64,000 bases of DNA, from positions 1 through 64,000 of the forward strand of contig NZ_QOCH01000009.1 of the NCBI RefSeq assembly GCF_003318275.1. The letters run 5' to 3'. Below the pieces are notes generated by a model, which did not search any database, was not told where the DNA came from, and saw nothing but the letters and a program-made list of their open reading frames with translations. Every line of letters begins with the position of its first letter. Position 1 is the first letter of the stretch. Positions 45,471 to 55,773 of the stretch are shown here, piece by piece. The position numbers and the translations under genes were made by a program. This DNA comes from Marinobacter sp. F3R11 (lineage in GTDB: Bacteria; Pseudomonadota; Gammaproteobacteria; Pseudomonadales; Oleiphilaceae).

Positions 45471-46838
45471 TTACGTGGCCATCATGCCGGCCATGGCCAT
45501 AATATTATCTTTACTGTCTACCAGCTCATCAAACTGCGCTTCCACCTGCTTGCGATCCAGCCCCAACTCGTCATAAACCTCTTGTTCTATGGCTTCGCTG
45601 GCACCCAGAGCTATGCCTCTGGCAGCCAACAGTTGCCGGCCTAACCACAAAAGCCTGGCGTATACACTGTGATCACCCTTATAACCCCGATGCTTCTGAT
45701 ACCTGAGAGCCACAGTGACTTCATCCGGCATACCCCAGTTCTCCATTAACCGTGCGGCTATCTGTTCACGGGTAATACCCAGAAGGAAATGTTCCGTTAC
45801 CGAGGAATCAAGAGTCGAGTTCACTTCCAGGGAGCGGCAGACCAAAGCGAAATGAGGAGGGAACACCTGGGCCAGCAGAAGGTATCCAAAGTTATGCAGC
45901 AGGCCTGCAAGGTATGCCAACCCGATAGCGGGGCGCTCACTTCGGGGCATCATGCTGGCCAGAATTCCCGCCGACTGGGCTTGCCATATAGCCTGCTGCC
46001 AATAGTCCACATAGCCGTCCGGGTGATCCTGGGGTGGCTTGAGCGTGTGTCCGAGGGACAGCCCCATTGCCAGGTTCATCACCATGTCAAACCCGAGCAC
46101 TCTGGATATCGCATCGTGTACAGAGCGAACCTGACCGGCGCCCGCATAGAAAGAAGAAGATGCCCAACTGACAACCTGAGCAGCCAGGCTGGGATCACTC
46201 TCAACTATATCCACCAGATCTCCCATCACCGCATTCGGGTTAACCCGCAAGTGAATGATGCGCTGGGCGGTTTCAGGTAACGGTGGAAGTTCCATTGTGT
46301 CTTCCAGACGTTGCTGAATACGCAGACTTGTGAATTTCTTCAGAGCAAACTTCAGCTGGGCATGGTCTTTGTCCGGATCGTCCAGATTGACCGAAATATT
46401 TTCCGATGCCACCGTAACCGACCGACGCTCAGCAGTTGATGTCAGCGTGCGAAAATCTTCAGCGGGCATCACCATGGCCAGATTCCCTTCCCCTAAAGCC
46501 AGGGCTACCGACGGCAAATCATCTACCCGACGGTCCACTATGGTAGGCCAGCCTGTAAGCGAAGGCAGTGCCGGAAGCTCCCGCAGCCCGGCACGCTTTG
46601 TCACACGAACCTGTTCGCGGGGCTTCATAAGACGAAAATTCCGCTCCAGTTGCTTGTTCAGGCGCTCGAGGTCAATAAAATCGTCTTTGCAACAGATGAC
46701 CTGGAGATTCCCCTGCCCGTCCTCAAGCAACACCATCCGCAACAGCTCGTGTCTGTTAGCCTGACGCGCGTCTCTCAGCGACACGCCCTTGGCTGCATCG
46801 CCCAGGGCCTGCTGAACCGTGACAGGTAATTCCATCAT
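45471..46838 (-). CDS. HDOD domain protein with YbaK-like N-terminus
   Basis: A 455-residue protein. The N-terminal part (about 1-140) resembles the YbaK/prolyl-tRNA deacylase fold but without a clear catalytic lysine pattern. The C-terminal part (about 190-400) is an HDOD domain, starting MELPPLPETAQRIIHLRVNPNAV-like (here cited in part) and containing SDPSLAAQVVSWASS and GLLHNFGYLLL. HDOD domains are non-catalytic signalling modules. It lies downstream of recG and oxyR, as in Pseudomonas (PA5346 region). Function unknown; a role in stress signalling is a guess. Confidence 0.85.
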   Translation of the reverse strand: MMELPVTVQQALGDAAKGVSLRDARQANRHELLRMVLLEDGQGNLQVICCKDDFIDLERLNKQLERNFRLMKPREQVRVTKRAGLRELPALPSLTGWPTIVDRRVDDLPSVALALGEGNLAMVMPAEDFRTLTSTAERRSVTVASENISVNLDDPDKDHAQLKFALKKFTSLRIQQRLEDTMELPPLPETAQRIIHLRVNPNAVMGDLVDIVESDPSLAAQVVSWASSSFYAGAGQVRSVHDAISRVLGFDMVMNLAMGLSLGHTLKPPQDHPDGYVDYWQQAIWQAQSAGILASMMPRSERPAIGLAYLAGLLHNFGYLLLAQVFPPHFALVCRSLEVNSTLDSSVTEHFLLGITREQIAARLMENWGMPDEVTVALRYQKHRGYKGDHSVYARLLWLGRQLLAARGIALGASEAIEQEVYDELGLDRKQVEAQFDELVDSKDNIMAMAGMMAT

Positions 46839-46936
46839 TTTCTCCCGAATGTGCCAGTTGTCATGCGACCATCAAATCAACCGCGTGGGCTTCAGTGTAG
46901 AGCATAGTCTGAATCTAAAGTTGATATCGAGTCCAG

Positions 46937-49012
46937 TCATACATCCCCATACCGCGTATTTTCACCCAGCCAGCGCCTGATCAGGGCCTGTACCAGCTGA
47001 GGCTGCTGCATGAGCCCTGGCGCCATCTCGCGCACAGGCTCAATCCAGCCCTTATCTCGTTCAAAGTCTGCCAGCCGAAACTGCATCATGCCAGTCTGGC
47101 GGGTCCCAAGCACTTCACCCGGGCCCCGTATTTCAAGATCTTTCTCCGCAATCACAAAGCCATCCTGACTGTCGCGCAGAGCCTGCAACCGTGCCTTGCC
47201 GTTAGCTGAGAGCGGCGGGTGATACATAAGCACGCAGAAGCTGGCCTGCTCACCCCTCCCCACCCTGCCACGCAGCTGATGCAACTGAGCCAGACCCAGT
47301 CTTTCGGGGTTTTCAATAATGATCAGTGATGCGTTGGGAACGTCCACACCCACTTCAATTACCGTGGTAGCAACCAGCAGGTCCAGCTCACCTTGCTTGA
47401 ATTGCTCCATAACAGCTGCTTTTTCTACGGACTTCAGCCGCCCATGAACCAGCCCGATTTTCAGGCCAGGCAGCCGTTCTGTCAGCTCCTGAGCTGTTAC
47501 CTCCGCAGCCTGACACTGCAATGCTTCCGATTCTTCAATCAGGGTACAAACCCAATAAGCCTGTCGACCATGATCACAGGCACTGCGCACACGCTCAATC
47601 ACATCGTCACGGCGACTGTCAGGGATTACAATGGTTTCAATGGGCTTGCGACCTGGCGGCAACTCATCGATCACCGAAGTATCAAGATCAGCGTATGCGC
47701 TCATCGCCAGGGTACGCGGAATTGGTGTCGCGGTCATAATCAGCTGATGTGGCGCCAAAGTGCCGCCCACGCCTTTTTCACGTAACGCAAGGCGCTGATG
47801 CACGCCAAACCGATGCTGCTCATCTACGATTACCAGTGCCAGCCGATGGAACAACACATCATCCTGGAACAATGCATGGGTTCCGATTACAACGTCTGCA
47901 GCGCCACTATGGACAGAGCCCAGGGTATCTTTACGAACCTTACCTTTAACCTTGCCGGACAGCCATGCCACCCGGACTCCCAGGGGCTGAAACCAGCTAC
48001 AGAAGTTCTGGTAGTGCTGTTCAGCCAGTATTTCTGTCGGTGCCATAAGCGCAACCTGGGCGCCAGCACTTATGGCCTGAAGAGCCGCCAGTGCAGCAAT
48101 CACTGTCTTGCCGGAACCCACATCACCCTGAACCAGCCGCAGCATCGGCAATGGCTGGCTAAGATCCTGCCGTATGTCGCTCATAACGTGGCGCTGGGCT
48201 CCTGTCAGAGCGAAGGGCAACTCCTCCAGAAATCGTTCAGACAAGTCGCCGGCAGGCAACAGAGGTAAAGACTGGCGGGCCTGAATCTGCTGCCGGACCT
48301 GAAGCATACTCAGTTGATGGGCAAGCAGCTCTTCCATGACAAGTCGCTGCTGTGCAGGATGACGCCCCTCCATGAGCAGATGCACCGGAGCATTGGTCGG
48401 GGGGGAGTGCACCAGCTGAACCGCCTCCGTAATGCCTGGCAACTGAAACTCCGCCAATAGCTCCAGCGGCAGCCAGTCACGTATCGGATGTCGCTGAAGG
48501 TACCCCAGAGCCTGCTGGCACAGGCCTCTTACCCGCGGCTGCTGTATCCCTTCAGTCAGAGGATAAACCGGCGTCAGAGTAGCCTGGCCGTCACCAGGCA
48601 TGGGTGGAGGATTGACCTGATACTCCGGGTGGTAAAACTCGTACCCGGCCCGGCCCGGACGCACTTCGCCGAAACACCGAACCCGGGAGCCTTCTGCAAG
48701 CTGGTTTTTCTGGGCCGCGTTAAAGTGAAAAAACCGCATCACCAGAAAGCCACTGCTATCTTTCAGGGTGACCTGCAGACTACGGCGGCGCCCCATCACC
48801 AGATCCGCTTTCATCACCTCACCCTCTACCACAGCCACATCTCCTACCCTCAGGCTGCCCATGGGTACAATGCGAGTGCGGTCTTCATAACGATGGGGGA
48901 GGTGAAACAGCAGATCCTGCAGAGATTCGATTCCCAGCCGTGCCAACTTCTCAGCCAGAGCGTTTCCTACACCCTTAAGCTCAGTGACCGGGATCTCATC
49001 CAGTGATGCCAT
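46937..49012 (-). CDS. recG: ATP-dependent DNA helicase RecG
   Basis: Branch-migrating helicase that rescues stalled replication forks. The 691-residue protein has the wedge/OB domain at the N-terminus, then helicase motifs Walker A GDVGSGKT, the DEQH box VDEQHRFGV, the TATPIPRTLA motif and HQLRGRVGRGEQ, and ends with the TRG region. Length matches E. coli RecG (693). It lies between oxyR (8 bp upstream) and the HDOD gene, an arrangement shared with Pseudomonas. Confidence 0.97.
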   Translation of the reverse strand: MASLDEIPVTELKGVGNALAEKLARLGIESLQDLLFHLPHRYEDRTRIVPMGSLRVGDVAVVEGEVMKADLVMGRRRSLQVTLKDSSGFLVMRFFHFNAAQKNQLAEGSRVRCFGEVRPGRAGYEFYHPEYQVNPPPMPGDGQATLTPVYPLTEGIQQPRVRGLCQQALGYLQRHPIRDWLPLELLAEFQLPGITEAVQLVHSPPTNAPVHLLMEGRHPAQQRLVMEELLAHQLSMLQVRQQIQARQSLPLLPAGDLSERFLEELPFALTGAQRHVMSDIRQDLSQPLPMLRLVQGDVGSGKTVIAALAALQAISAGAQVALMAPTEILAEQHYQNFCSWFQPLGVRVAWLSGKVKGKVRKDTLGSVHSGAADVVIGTHALFQDDVLFHRLALVIVDEQHRFGVHQRLALREKGVGGTLAPHQLIMTATPIPRTLAMSAYADLDTSVIDELPPGRKPIETIVIPDSRRDDVIERVRSACDHGRQAYWVCTLIEESEALQCQAAEVTAQELTERLPGLKIGLVHGRLKSVEKAAVMEQFKQGELDLLVATTVIEVGVDVPNASLIIIENPERLGLAQLHQLRGRVGRGEQASFCVLMYHPPLSANGKARLQALRDSQDGFVIAEKDLEIRGPGEVLGTRQTGMMQFRLADFERDKGWIEPVREMAPGLMQQPQLVQALIRRWLGENTRYGDV

Positions 49013-49020
49013 GTATCAGG

Positions 49021-49956
49021 TCAATCCATTCTGGCTTTTTCAATCACCCGGCACTGGCTTGCTGCCAGGGAAAGGACATCAATGGCTTTAGGCCTTGGGA
49101 AAGTGACTCTCCAGGCCAGAGCCACAGTCCGGAAAGGCACAGGCGGCGCAAAAGGCCGGGTAACGAGTACGTCTTCCCGGTAACCCATGGCGGTGGCTGC
49201 AGAGAGCGGGAGGACGGTAATCCCGAGGCCGGAAGCAACCATATGGCGGATGGTTTCCAGAGAACTGCCTTCAGTGACCAGCGACGGTGAGCCAAGATCA
49301 GCCCGGCGGGTAACCGCTTCTACCAATGGCGGACAGGATTCCAGCACCTGATCCCGGAAGCAGTGCCCTGGCCCCAGCAGCAGTAACTGTTCACGGGCGA
49401 GCTCGTCGCCGCTAATCTCTTCTTGCGCAGCCAGCGGGTGACCGGCAGGCAGAAGCACCACAAATGGTTCATCGTACAACGGCAGCGTCAGCACCTCCGG
49501 TTCTTCAAACGGTAGTGCAATTATAATGGCGTCCAGTTCCGACTGGCGCAGTTTCTGACGCAGGCTGGCAGTGTAATTTTCCTCGATATAGAGTGGCATG
49601 TCAGGCGCGGCGCGGCGCAACTCCGGCAGCAGATGGGGGAACAGATAGGGGCCGATAGTGTAAATGGCACCAACCTTGAGCGGTGTGCTCAACTGGTTTT
49701 TACCATCCTGAGCCATGTCGCGGATCACGCTGACCTGATCGAGAACCCGCTGGGCCTGCTCAACAATACGCTGGCCGGTTTCCGTTACCCGGATACTGCT
49801 TTTACTGCGTTCAAAAAGCGGAATACCCAACTCGTCTTCGAGTTTTTTGACCGCAACGCTGAGTGTAGGCTGACTCACATGGCAGCGCTCTGCAGCCCGG
49901 CCAAAATGCCTTTCGCGGGCAAGCGTAACAACGTATCGTAACTCGGTAAGAGTCAT
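49021..49956 (-). CDS. oxyR: Hydrogen peroxide-sensing regulator OxyR
   Basis: LysR-type activator of peroxide defence. The 311-residue protein has the N-terminal winged helix-turn-helix (LARERHFGRAAERCHVSQPT region) and both redox-active cysteines at C199 and C208 (GHCFRDQVLESC), the same numbering as E. coli OxyR. Disulfide switching should therefore work. It is followed by recG, a common gammaproteobacterial pair, and is divergent from an epimerase-like gene. Confidence 0.95.
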   Translation of the reverse strand: MTLTELRYVVTLARERHFGRAAERCHVSQPTLSVAVKKLEDELGIPLFERSKSSIRVTETGQRIVEQAQRVLDQVSVIRDMAQDGKNQLSTPLKVGAIYTIGPYLFPHLLPELRRAAPDMPLYIEENYTASLRQKLRQSELDAIIIALPFEEPEVLTLPLYDEPFVVLLPAGHPLAAQEEISGDELAREQLLLLGPGHCFRDQVLESCPPLVEAVTRRADLGSPSLVTEGSSLETIRHMVASGLGITVLPLSAATAMGYREDVLVTRPFAPPVPFRTVALAWRVTFPRPKAIDVLSLAASQCRVIEKARMD

Positions 49957-50032
49957 GGTGATCTCCGGTCAAAAGGATACGGATCTGGGTTTCACTCTGG
50001 AGTGAGTTAAAGGATAAGGATTGATATTGTCT

Positions 50033-50911
50033 ATGGCAATGACTGAATGCAATAGTATGCCGGGAATTCTCATTGCGGGCTGCGGCAAGCTCGGTGGCGC
50101 CATTGCCAATAGGCTGAAAGGCTCTGCACAGGTATATGGGTTACGCCGTAATCCATCCAGGGTGCCAGAAGGTGTAGTGGCTATCGGAGCAGATCTGACC
50201 CGCCCGGAAAGCCTGAACGGCAAGCTGCCGGAAAATCTGGACAGTGTCATCTACTGCCTGACCCCTTCGGGTTATGACGAACAGGGTTACAGAGATGCTT
50301 ATGTTAATGGCCTCCTGAACCTGCTCGGCGCCTTGGGCAAACAGAAACTCAAGCGACTCTTTTTTATCAGCAGTACCAGCGTTTATGCTCAGGACGACGA
50401 TAGCCTGATCGACGAAAGCAGCCCGACATCCCCTGCCCGGGTCACTGGCCAGCAGATACTTGCTGGTGAACAAACAGCACTTGGTAGCGGCCACCCTTCG
50501 ACAGTTGTGCGCTTCAGCGGGATTTACGGGCCATCACGCAGACGTTTTCTTGAAGAAGTTATTGAGGGCCGCATGAACCCCGTGAAACCGGCACCTTTCA
50601 GCAATCGAATTCATGAGGAAGACGCAGCAGCCGTTGTGGCCTATCTCAGTGCTCTGGCACTTTCTGGAAAGCCACTGGACGACTGTTATGTGGCCAGCGA
50701 TTGTGAGCCGGTTCGTCTTGATGAGGTGGTTGAGTGGGTCCGCCAGCAGATTCCTTGCGCCGACCCCGTAGCAGAGGCCAGAAAGGGCGGCCGGGCCGGC
50801 AGCAAGCGCTGCAACAATCAGAAGCTGCTACAAACCGGATTTACGTTTCGCTACCCGGACTTCCGGGCCGGATACCGGGAAATGATCGAAAAGGGCCAGA
50901 CCCGGAACTGA
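50033..50911 (+). CDS. NAD(P)-dependent epimerase/dehydratase-like protein (YeeZ-like)
   Basis: Extended short-chain dehydrogenase fold, about 292 residues. The N-terminal dinucleotide-binding loop GCGKLGGAIA and the SSTSVYAQ segment are visible, together with the family's SGIYGPSR stretch. There is no membrane segment. Substrate unknown. The frame also opens at TTG 50021; I favour ATG 50033, with ATG 50039 and 50057 as alternatives. It is divergent from oxyR and is followed by a terminator. Confidence 0.82.
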   Translation: MAMTECNSMPGILIAGCGKLGGAIANRLKGSAQVYGLRRNPSRVPEGVVAIGADLTRPESLNGKLPENLDSVIYCLTPSGYDEQGYRDAYVNGLLNLLGALGKQKLKRLFFISSTSVYAQDDDSLIDESSPTSPARVTGQQILAGEQTALGSGHPSTVVRFSGIYGPSRRRFLEEVIEGRMNPVKPAPFSNRIHEEDAAAVVAYLSALALSGKPLDDCYVASDCEPVRLDEVVEWVRQQIPCADPVAEARKGGRAGSKRCNNQKLLQTGFTFRYPDFRAGYREMIEKGQTRN

Positions 50912-50912
50912 A

Positions 50913-50940
50913 AAAGGCAGCCCGCTGGCTGCCTTTGTTC
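50913..50940. terminator. Terminator between the epimerase-like gene and ridA
   Basis: AAAGGCAGCC (50913-50922) and GGCTGCCTTT (50927-50936) form a perfect 10-bp stem with a 4-nt loop. A/T-rich flanks on both sides allow use in both directions between convergent genes. Confidence 0.8.
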
Positions 50941-50966
50941 TCTGTGCCCCATCGCTTGATGCCGAC

Positions 50967-51353
50967 TCAGCTCAGAACCATGACCGCTTCTATCTCTACG
51001 GGAACGCCCTTGGGTAGCGCTGAAACTTCTACAGCTGCCCGGGCAGGATATGGCTCCTGAAAATACGTCGCCATGACCTCATTAACCGTCGCAAAGTTCG
51101 CAAGGTCGGTCATATAGATATTTACCTTCACTATATCCTTCAACTCCCCTCCAGCGGCTTCGCATACAGCCTTGAGGTTATCAAATACCTGACGGGTATT
51201 GGCTGCAAAGTCTCCTGCAACCACTTCCATGGTCTCGGGGACCAGAGGAATCTGACCCGAAATGTAGACCGTATCACCCGCCTTTACAGCCTGGGAGTAT
51301 GTGCCAATTGCCTGCGGTGCATTTTCAGTCTGGATTATGGATTTATTGGTCAT
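50967..51353 (-). CDS. ridA: RidA family enamine/imine deaminase
   Basis: A 128-residue trimeric enzyme that hydrolyses reactive enamine intermediates from PLP enzymes. It shows the YjgF pattern ([25 protein letters not shown] in part), the substrate-binding arginine in [13 protein letters not shown] and the end VEIEAVMV. It lies just downstream of spoT, as in Pseudomonas. Confidence 0.95.
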   Translation of the reverse strand: MTNKSIIQTENAPQAIGTYSQAVKAGDTVYISGQIPLVPETMEVVAGDFAANTRQVFDNLKAVCEAAGGELKDIVKVNIYMTDLANFATVNEVMATYFQEPYPARAAVEVSALPKGVPVEIEAVMVLS

Positions 51354-51433
51354 AGCGTTTTACTTCCCCTCGTCCAAAACACGAATCGTCGCTGTTAACC
51401 ACGGGAGCTGTCAACCAGACAACTCCGCCAGGC

Positions 51434-53575
51434 TCAGTATTTTACACGGCTAATCGATGTGACAGCTTTGATATTACGGACCCGTCGCATTACACGAGCG
51501 AGGTGTCGGCGACCGTGAACCTTAACGATCACGCTAACCACACCAAAACGAGCGTTCTGCTCATCCACGCTGATACGTTCTATATTACCATCTGCCATGG
51601 CAACAGCCTTGGCAACCTCGGCAATGACACCACGCTGGCGCTCAAGCTCAACACGCAACTCTACGGAAAACTCGTCGGTAATATCCTTGGCCCAGGTAAG
51701 ATGCGTCAGCCGGGATCGGCCGTCATCATCTTCTGGCAGACGAGAACAGGTGTCGGAATGGATAACCATCCCATTGCCAGATTCCATAACCCCCACAACA
51801 GGGTCTCCGGGAATAGGCTTGCAGCAGGTTGCGAAGCGAACCAGCATCCCTTCCGTGCCACGAATGGTTACAGGCGCATCCTCACCCTTACCGGCATTTC
51901 CGACCGGCACCGGGGATTCAGAACTTTCAGCGCCACTGACAAGCTGGCGGGCAACCAGATAAGCCATGCGTTTGCCCAGGCCAATATCGCTGACCAGATC
52001 ATCAAAATTATTGACCTGATTATGGCTGACAACAGCCTGCTTCTGCTCCTCACTGATATCGGACAGGCTGGTGCCAAATCCATTGAGGGACTTCTTCAGC
52101 AGAGCACGACCAAGCTCCAGCGACTCCGCCAGTTTCTGGCTCTTGAGCGTATGACGAATACTGCTGCGGGCCTTGCCGGTAACGACAAAGCTGAGCCATG
52201 CGGGGTTGGGCCTGGCACCGGGTGCCGTAATCACTTCGACTGTCTGGCCACTCTGCAGAGGTTTACTGAGAGACCCGAGATTCCGGTTTATCCGGCAGGC
52301 TACGGTTGCGTTACCAATATCCGTGTGGATCGTATAGGCAAAATCCACTGGTGTTGCGCCCCTGGGCAACTCCATGATTTTACCCTTTGGAGTAAACACG
52401 TAGATCTCGTCCGGGAAAAGATCCACTTTCACGTGTTCAATAAATTCGAGGGAGTCGTCCGCCCGCTCACGCATTTCCATGAGACCTTTGACCCAGCGAT
52501 CGACCCTTGTCTGATTTACGCTGGTCGCACTGGTCGGCTCATTTTTGTACATCCAGTGCGCTGCGATACCATCGTTAGCAATGTGCTCCATTTCCTCAGT
52601 ACGGATCTGGATTTCGATGTTCACATGCATGCCGAACAAGGTGGTATGTAGCGACTGATAGCCATTGGCCTTCGGCATCGCAATATAATCCTTGAAGCGT
52701 CCGGGCATTGGCTTGTACAGATTATGCACGGCCCCGAGAATCCGGTAGCAGTCGTCTTCAGTATCCGTGATGATGCGGAAGGCATATACGTCCATGATTT
52801 CATAGAAGGACTTTTGCTTGAGCTTCATCTTGTTGTAGATACTGTTCAGGTGCTTCTCACGCCCGAGTATCCGGCCGGGAAGGCCACGCTCTGCCAGCTT
52901 GTCCTGAAGCTTGCCGCGAATGTCCTCAATAATCTCACGATGGCTACCGCGCAGCTTCTCTACAGCCTTGGAGATATAACGGGAACGCATCGGATGCAGC
53001 GATGAGAAACCCAGATCTTCCAGCTCAGTGGAGATCGCGTGCATACCAAGACGATTGGCAATCGGGGCGTATATATCGAGGGTTTCGGTGGCAATTCGCT
53101 GGCGCTTTTCATAGGGCATGGGCCCCAGAGTACGCATGTTGTGCAGGCGGTCAGCGAGCTTCACGAGAATAACCCGGATATCACGGGCCATGGCCAGGGT
53201 CATTTTCTGGAAATTTTCCGCCTGGGCTTCCGCGCGGGAGCGAAACTCTATCTGAGTCAGCTTGCTGACCCCGTCAACCAACTCGGCTACGTCTTCTCCG
53301 AACTGCTCAGCAAGAGCATCTTTGGGAATACCGGTATCTTCAATGACATCGTGAAGCATGGCCGCCATCAGGCTCTGATGATCGAGCTTCAGGCCGGCAA
53401 GAATATGAGCAACGGCAAGGGGATGGGTTATATAACGGTCGCCACTTTTGCGCATCTGGCCCTCATGGGCCTGCTCTGCATAATAGTAGGCCCTTCGCAC
53501 CTGATTAATGCGATTGGTATCCAGATAGGTGCTTAGCTCAACCGCCAGCCCTTCTACTGTTGCCTCAAGCGACAC
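51434..53575 (-). CDS. spoT: Bifunctional (p)ppGpp synthetase/hydrolase SpoT
   Basis: Makes and degrades the alarmone (p)ppGpp. The 713-residue protein has a complete HD hydrolase domain with H75-D76 and E79-D80 (MLHDVIEDTG), a synthetase domain (about 240-350, KSFYEIMDVYAFRII in part), a TGS domain (DEIYVFTPKGKIMELPRG) and a C-terminal ACT domain. The intact HD site identifies it as SpoT or Rel-type rather than RelA. It follows rpoZ, with a terminator in between, in the gmk-rpoZ-spoT-ridA order. Confidence 0.96.
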   Translation of the reverse strand: MSLEATVEGLAVELSTYLDTNRINQVRRAYYYAEQAHEGQMRKSGDRYITHPLAVAHILAGLKLDHQSLMAAMLHDVIEDTGIPKDALAEQFGEDVAELVDGVSKLTQIEFRSRAEAQAENFQKMTLAMARDIRVILVKLADRLHNMRTLGPMPYEKRQRIATETLDIYAPIANRLGMHAISTELEDLGFSSLHPMRSRYISKAVEKLRGSHREIIEDIRGKLQDKLAERGLPGRILGREKHLNSIYNKMKLKQKSFYEIMDVYAFRIITDTEDDCYRILGAVHNLYKPMPGRFKDYIAMPKANGYQSLHTTLFGMHVNIEIQIRTEEMEHIANDGIAAHWMYKNEPTSATSVNQTRVDRWVKGLMEMRERADDSLEFIEHVKVDLFPDEIYVFTPKGKIMELPRGATPVDFAYTIHTDIGNATVACRINRNLGSLSKPLQSGQTVEVITAPGARPNPAWLSFVVTGKARSSIRHTLKSQKLAESLELGRALLKKSLNGFGTSLSDISEEQKQAVVSHNQVNNFDDLVSDIGLGKRMAYLVARQLVSGAESSESPVPVGNAGKGEDAPVTIRGTEGMLVRFATCCKPIPGDPVVGVMESGNGMVIHSDTCSRLPEDDDGRSRLTHLTWAKDITDEFSVELRVELERQRGVIAEVAKAVAMADGNIERISVDEQNARFGVVSVIVKVHGRRHLARVMRRVRNIKAVTSISRVKY

Positions 53576-53625
53576 CGCGCCTCCGTGATATTCCGACTTC
53601 CCACTGTTTTACCTGAAACAGAAAC

Positions 53626-53653
53626 AAAAAAACCCGAATGCAGGCATTCGGGT
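53626..53653 (-). terminator. Terminator after rpoZ
   Basis: CCCGAATGC (53633-53641) and GCATTCGGG (53644-53652) form a 9-bp stem; on the minus strand it is followed by a seven-T run (53626-53632). It separates rpoZ from spoT, so spoT probably has a promoter of its own as well. Confidence 0.8.
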
Positions 53654-53760
53654 CTTTATCCTGTCCTTCCGGCAATCATCTATAGATACACTATAAAACT
53701 GCAGAGACAGATTTCAATGCTTCCCTGTGCCGCGCAGGCACAATTTGCCCGCACCAGCCC

Positions 53761-53973
53761 TTAATCTTCTTCGATTTCGTTCAGGAGATCACGGCTAACC
53801 AGGCCAGCAGCGATTTCGCGCAGAGCGATTACTGTGGGCTTGTCGTTTTCTTCAGCGACCATCGGCTCAGCACCTTTGGTGGCGAGCTGGCGGGAACGTT
53901 TGGTTGCCAGCATAACCAGCTGGAAACGGTTATCAACGTGTTCCAGACAATCTTCAACGGTAACTCGTGCCAT
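53761..53973 (-). CDS. rpoZ: RNA polymerase omega subunit
   Basis: Small RNA polymerase subunit that helps assembly and forms part of a (p)ppGpp-binding site. The 70-residue protein has [19 protein letters not shown] and the conserved RSRQL block. It is shorter than in E. coli (91) at the C-terminus. It sits between gmk and spoT. Confidence 0.96.
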   Translation of the reverse strand: MARVTVEDCLEHVDNRFQLVMLATKRSRQLATKGAEPMVAEENDKPTVIALREIAAGLVSRDLLNEIEED

Positions 53974-54061
53974 AACTTCCCCGACAAAATAAAAATGACT
54001 GATTTAGCAGACCGCGTAGTTTACTGCCAGCGGCACAATTTGTATACAGAAAAAGCTCATA

Positions 54062-54709
<648 letters not shown>

Positions 54710-54885
54710 TCAACAACTCCTGAACTGGATCTGGCCACCATCACTGAAGGCCCGGAAAACCGGAAATTATACGGGCTTTGACCAAACACCGCATCCCGGA
54801 TGCCTCGACAACTGGTAACATTGGGCTGGCGACTGGAAACGCCGCAATATCACACCCAAGCACAGTAAAATGACGGAAAGGTAGC

Positions 54886-55773
54886 ATGGATAAATTTCTG
54901 ATTGTCATGGACCCGGCCCAAAAGCACCAAAAAGCTCTCGCCCGGGGAATCGAACTGGCGCGCGCCACCGGCGCTCACCTGGAAGTCGTGGCCTTCACCC
55001 ATGAACACCTCGGGGCACTGCCTTCAGCCCCCACCGTACAGCAGCAGGCGCGAGACGCCATGGTCGAGCTTCGCCAACGCTGGCTGGACCAGATGCTGGC
55101 ACTTTCAGATTGCAGCGACCTGACCATCACTACCCATACGGTTTGGGAAAAACACATCCATCAGTGGATCATCGAACACTGTCACCCCAACCGCTTCAGC
55201 GCCGTAATCAAAACCGGCCAACGTTCAGAGACACTGCTTTATACACCAACCGACTGGCATCTTATCCGGGAATGCCCGGTACCCGTCATGCTGGTTGCAG
55301 AGCAAAAGTGGAACCATGCCCACCCGATTCTTGCAGCTGTGGATCTGAGCTCCGGCAAGCCGGTCAAAAAGGCACTCAATACGAAAATCATCAAGCAGGC
55401 CAATGCCCTGGCAAAAGCGCTCGGGGTAGAAGTCCACCTGGTTCACGCGCTGCATATTTCTGAAATACTGGCAGATCTTGAAATTATCAATGTGGCTGAA
55501 CACGAGAAGAAACGTAAAGAAGCGCTTGAGCCAGCAATCACCCACCTGTGTAACACCTGGCACCTGCGCCGCGATCAGATCCACCTGGCTGCTGGCCCGG
55601 CACACAAGGTAATCCCCAGCGTTGCCAGCAAACTGAAAGCCGATATGGTAGTGATTGGCACCAGTGGCAAAACCGGCCTCCGGGCGAGAGTCATCGGCAA
55701 CACAGCAGAAAAAGTGCTCACCCACCTGAGAACCGACCTGCTTGCTATCAAGCCGGGAGAGGCTGGAGAGTAA
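54886..55773 (+). CDS. Tandem universal stress protein (UspA family)
   Basis: A 295-residue protein with two Usp domains (about 1-145 and 148-293). The second ends in the ATP-binding pattern VVIGTSGKTGLRARVIGNTAEKVL (the G-2x-G-9x-G(S/T) pattern, here with GN before TAEK). The first domain lacks a clear version of this motif and is probably structural. It resembles UspE-like proteins. It overlaps the RluA-type gene at the stop codon by 1 bp and is divergent from gmk. Confidence 0.92.
   Translation: MDKFLIVMDPAQKHQKALARGIELARATGAHLEVVAFTHEHLGALPSAPTVQQQARDAMVELRQRWLDQMLALSDCSDLTITTHTVWEKHIHQWIIEHCHPNRFSAVIKTGQRSETLLYTPTDWHLIRECPVPVMLVAEQKWNHAHPILAAVDLSSGKPVKKALNTKIIKQANALAKALGVEVHLVHALHISEILADLEIINVAEHEKKRKEALEPAITHLCNTWHLRRDQIHLAAGPAHKVIPSVASKLKADMVVIGTSGKTGLRARVIGNTAEKVLTHLRTDLLAIKPGEAGE

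Noticed and set aside
51503-52651. 382-codon frame antisense to spoT
   Set aside because: spoT is intact with all domains on the other strand; the antisense frame is a by-product of its codon use.
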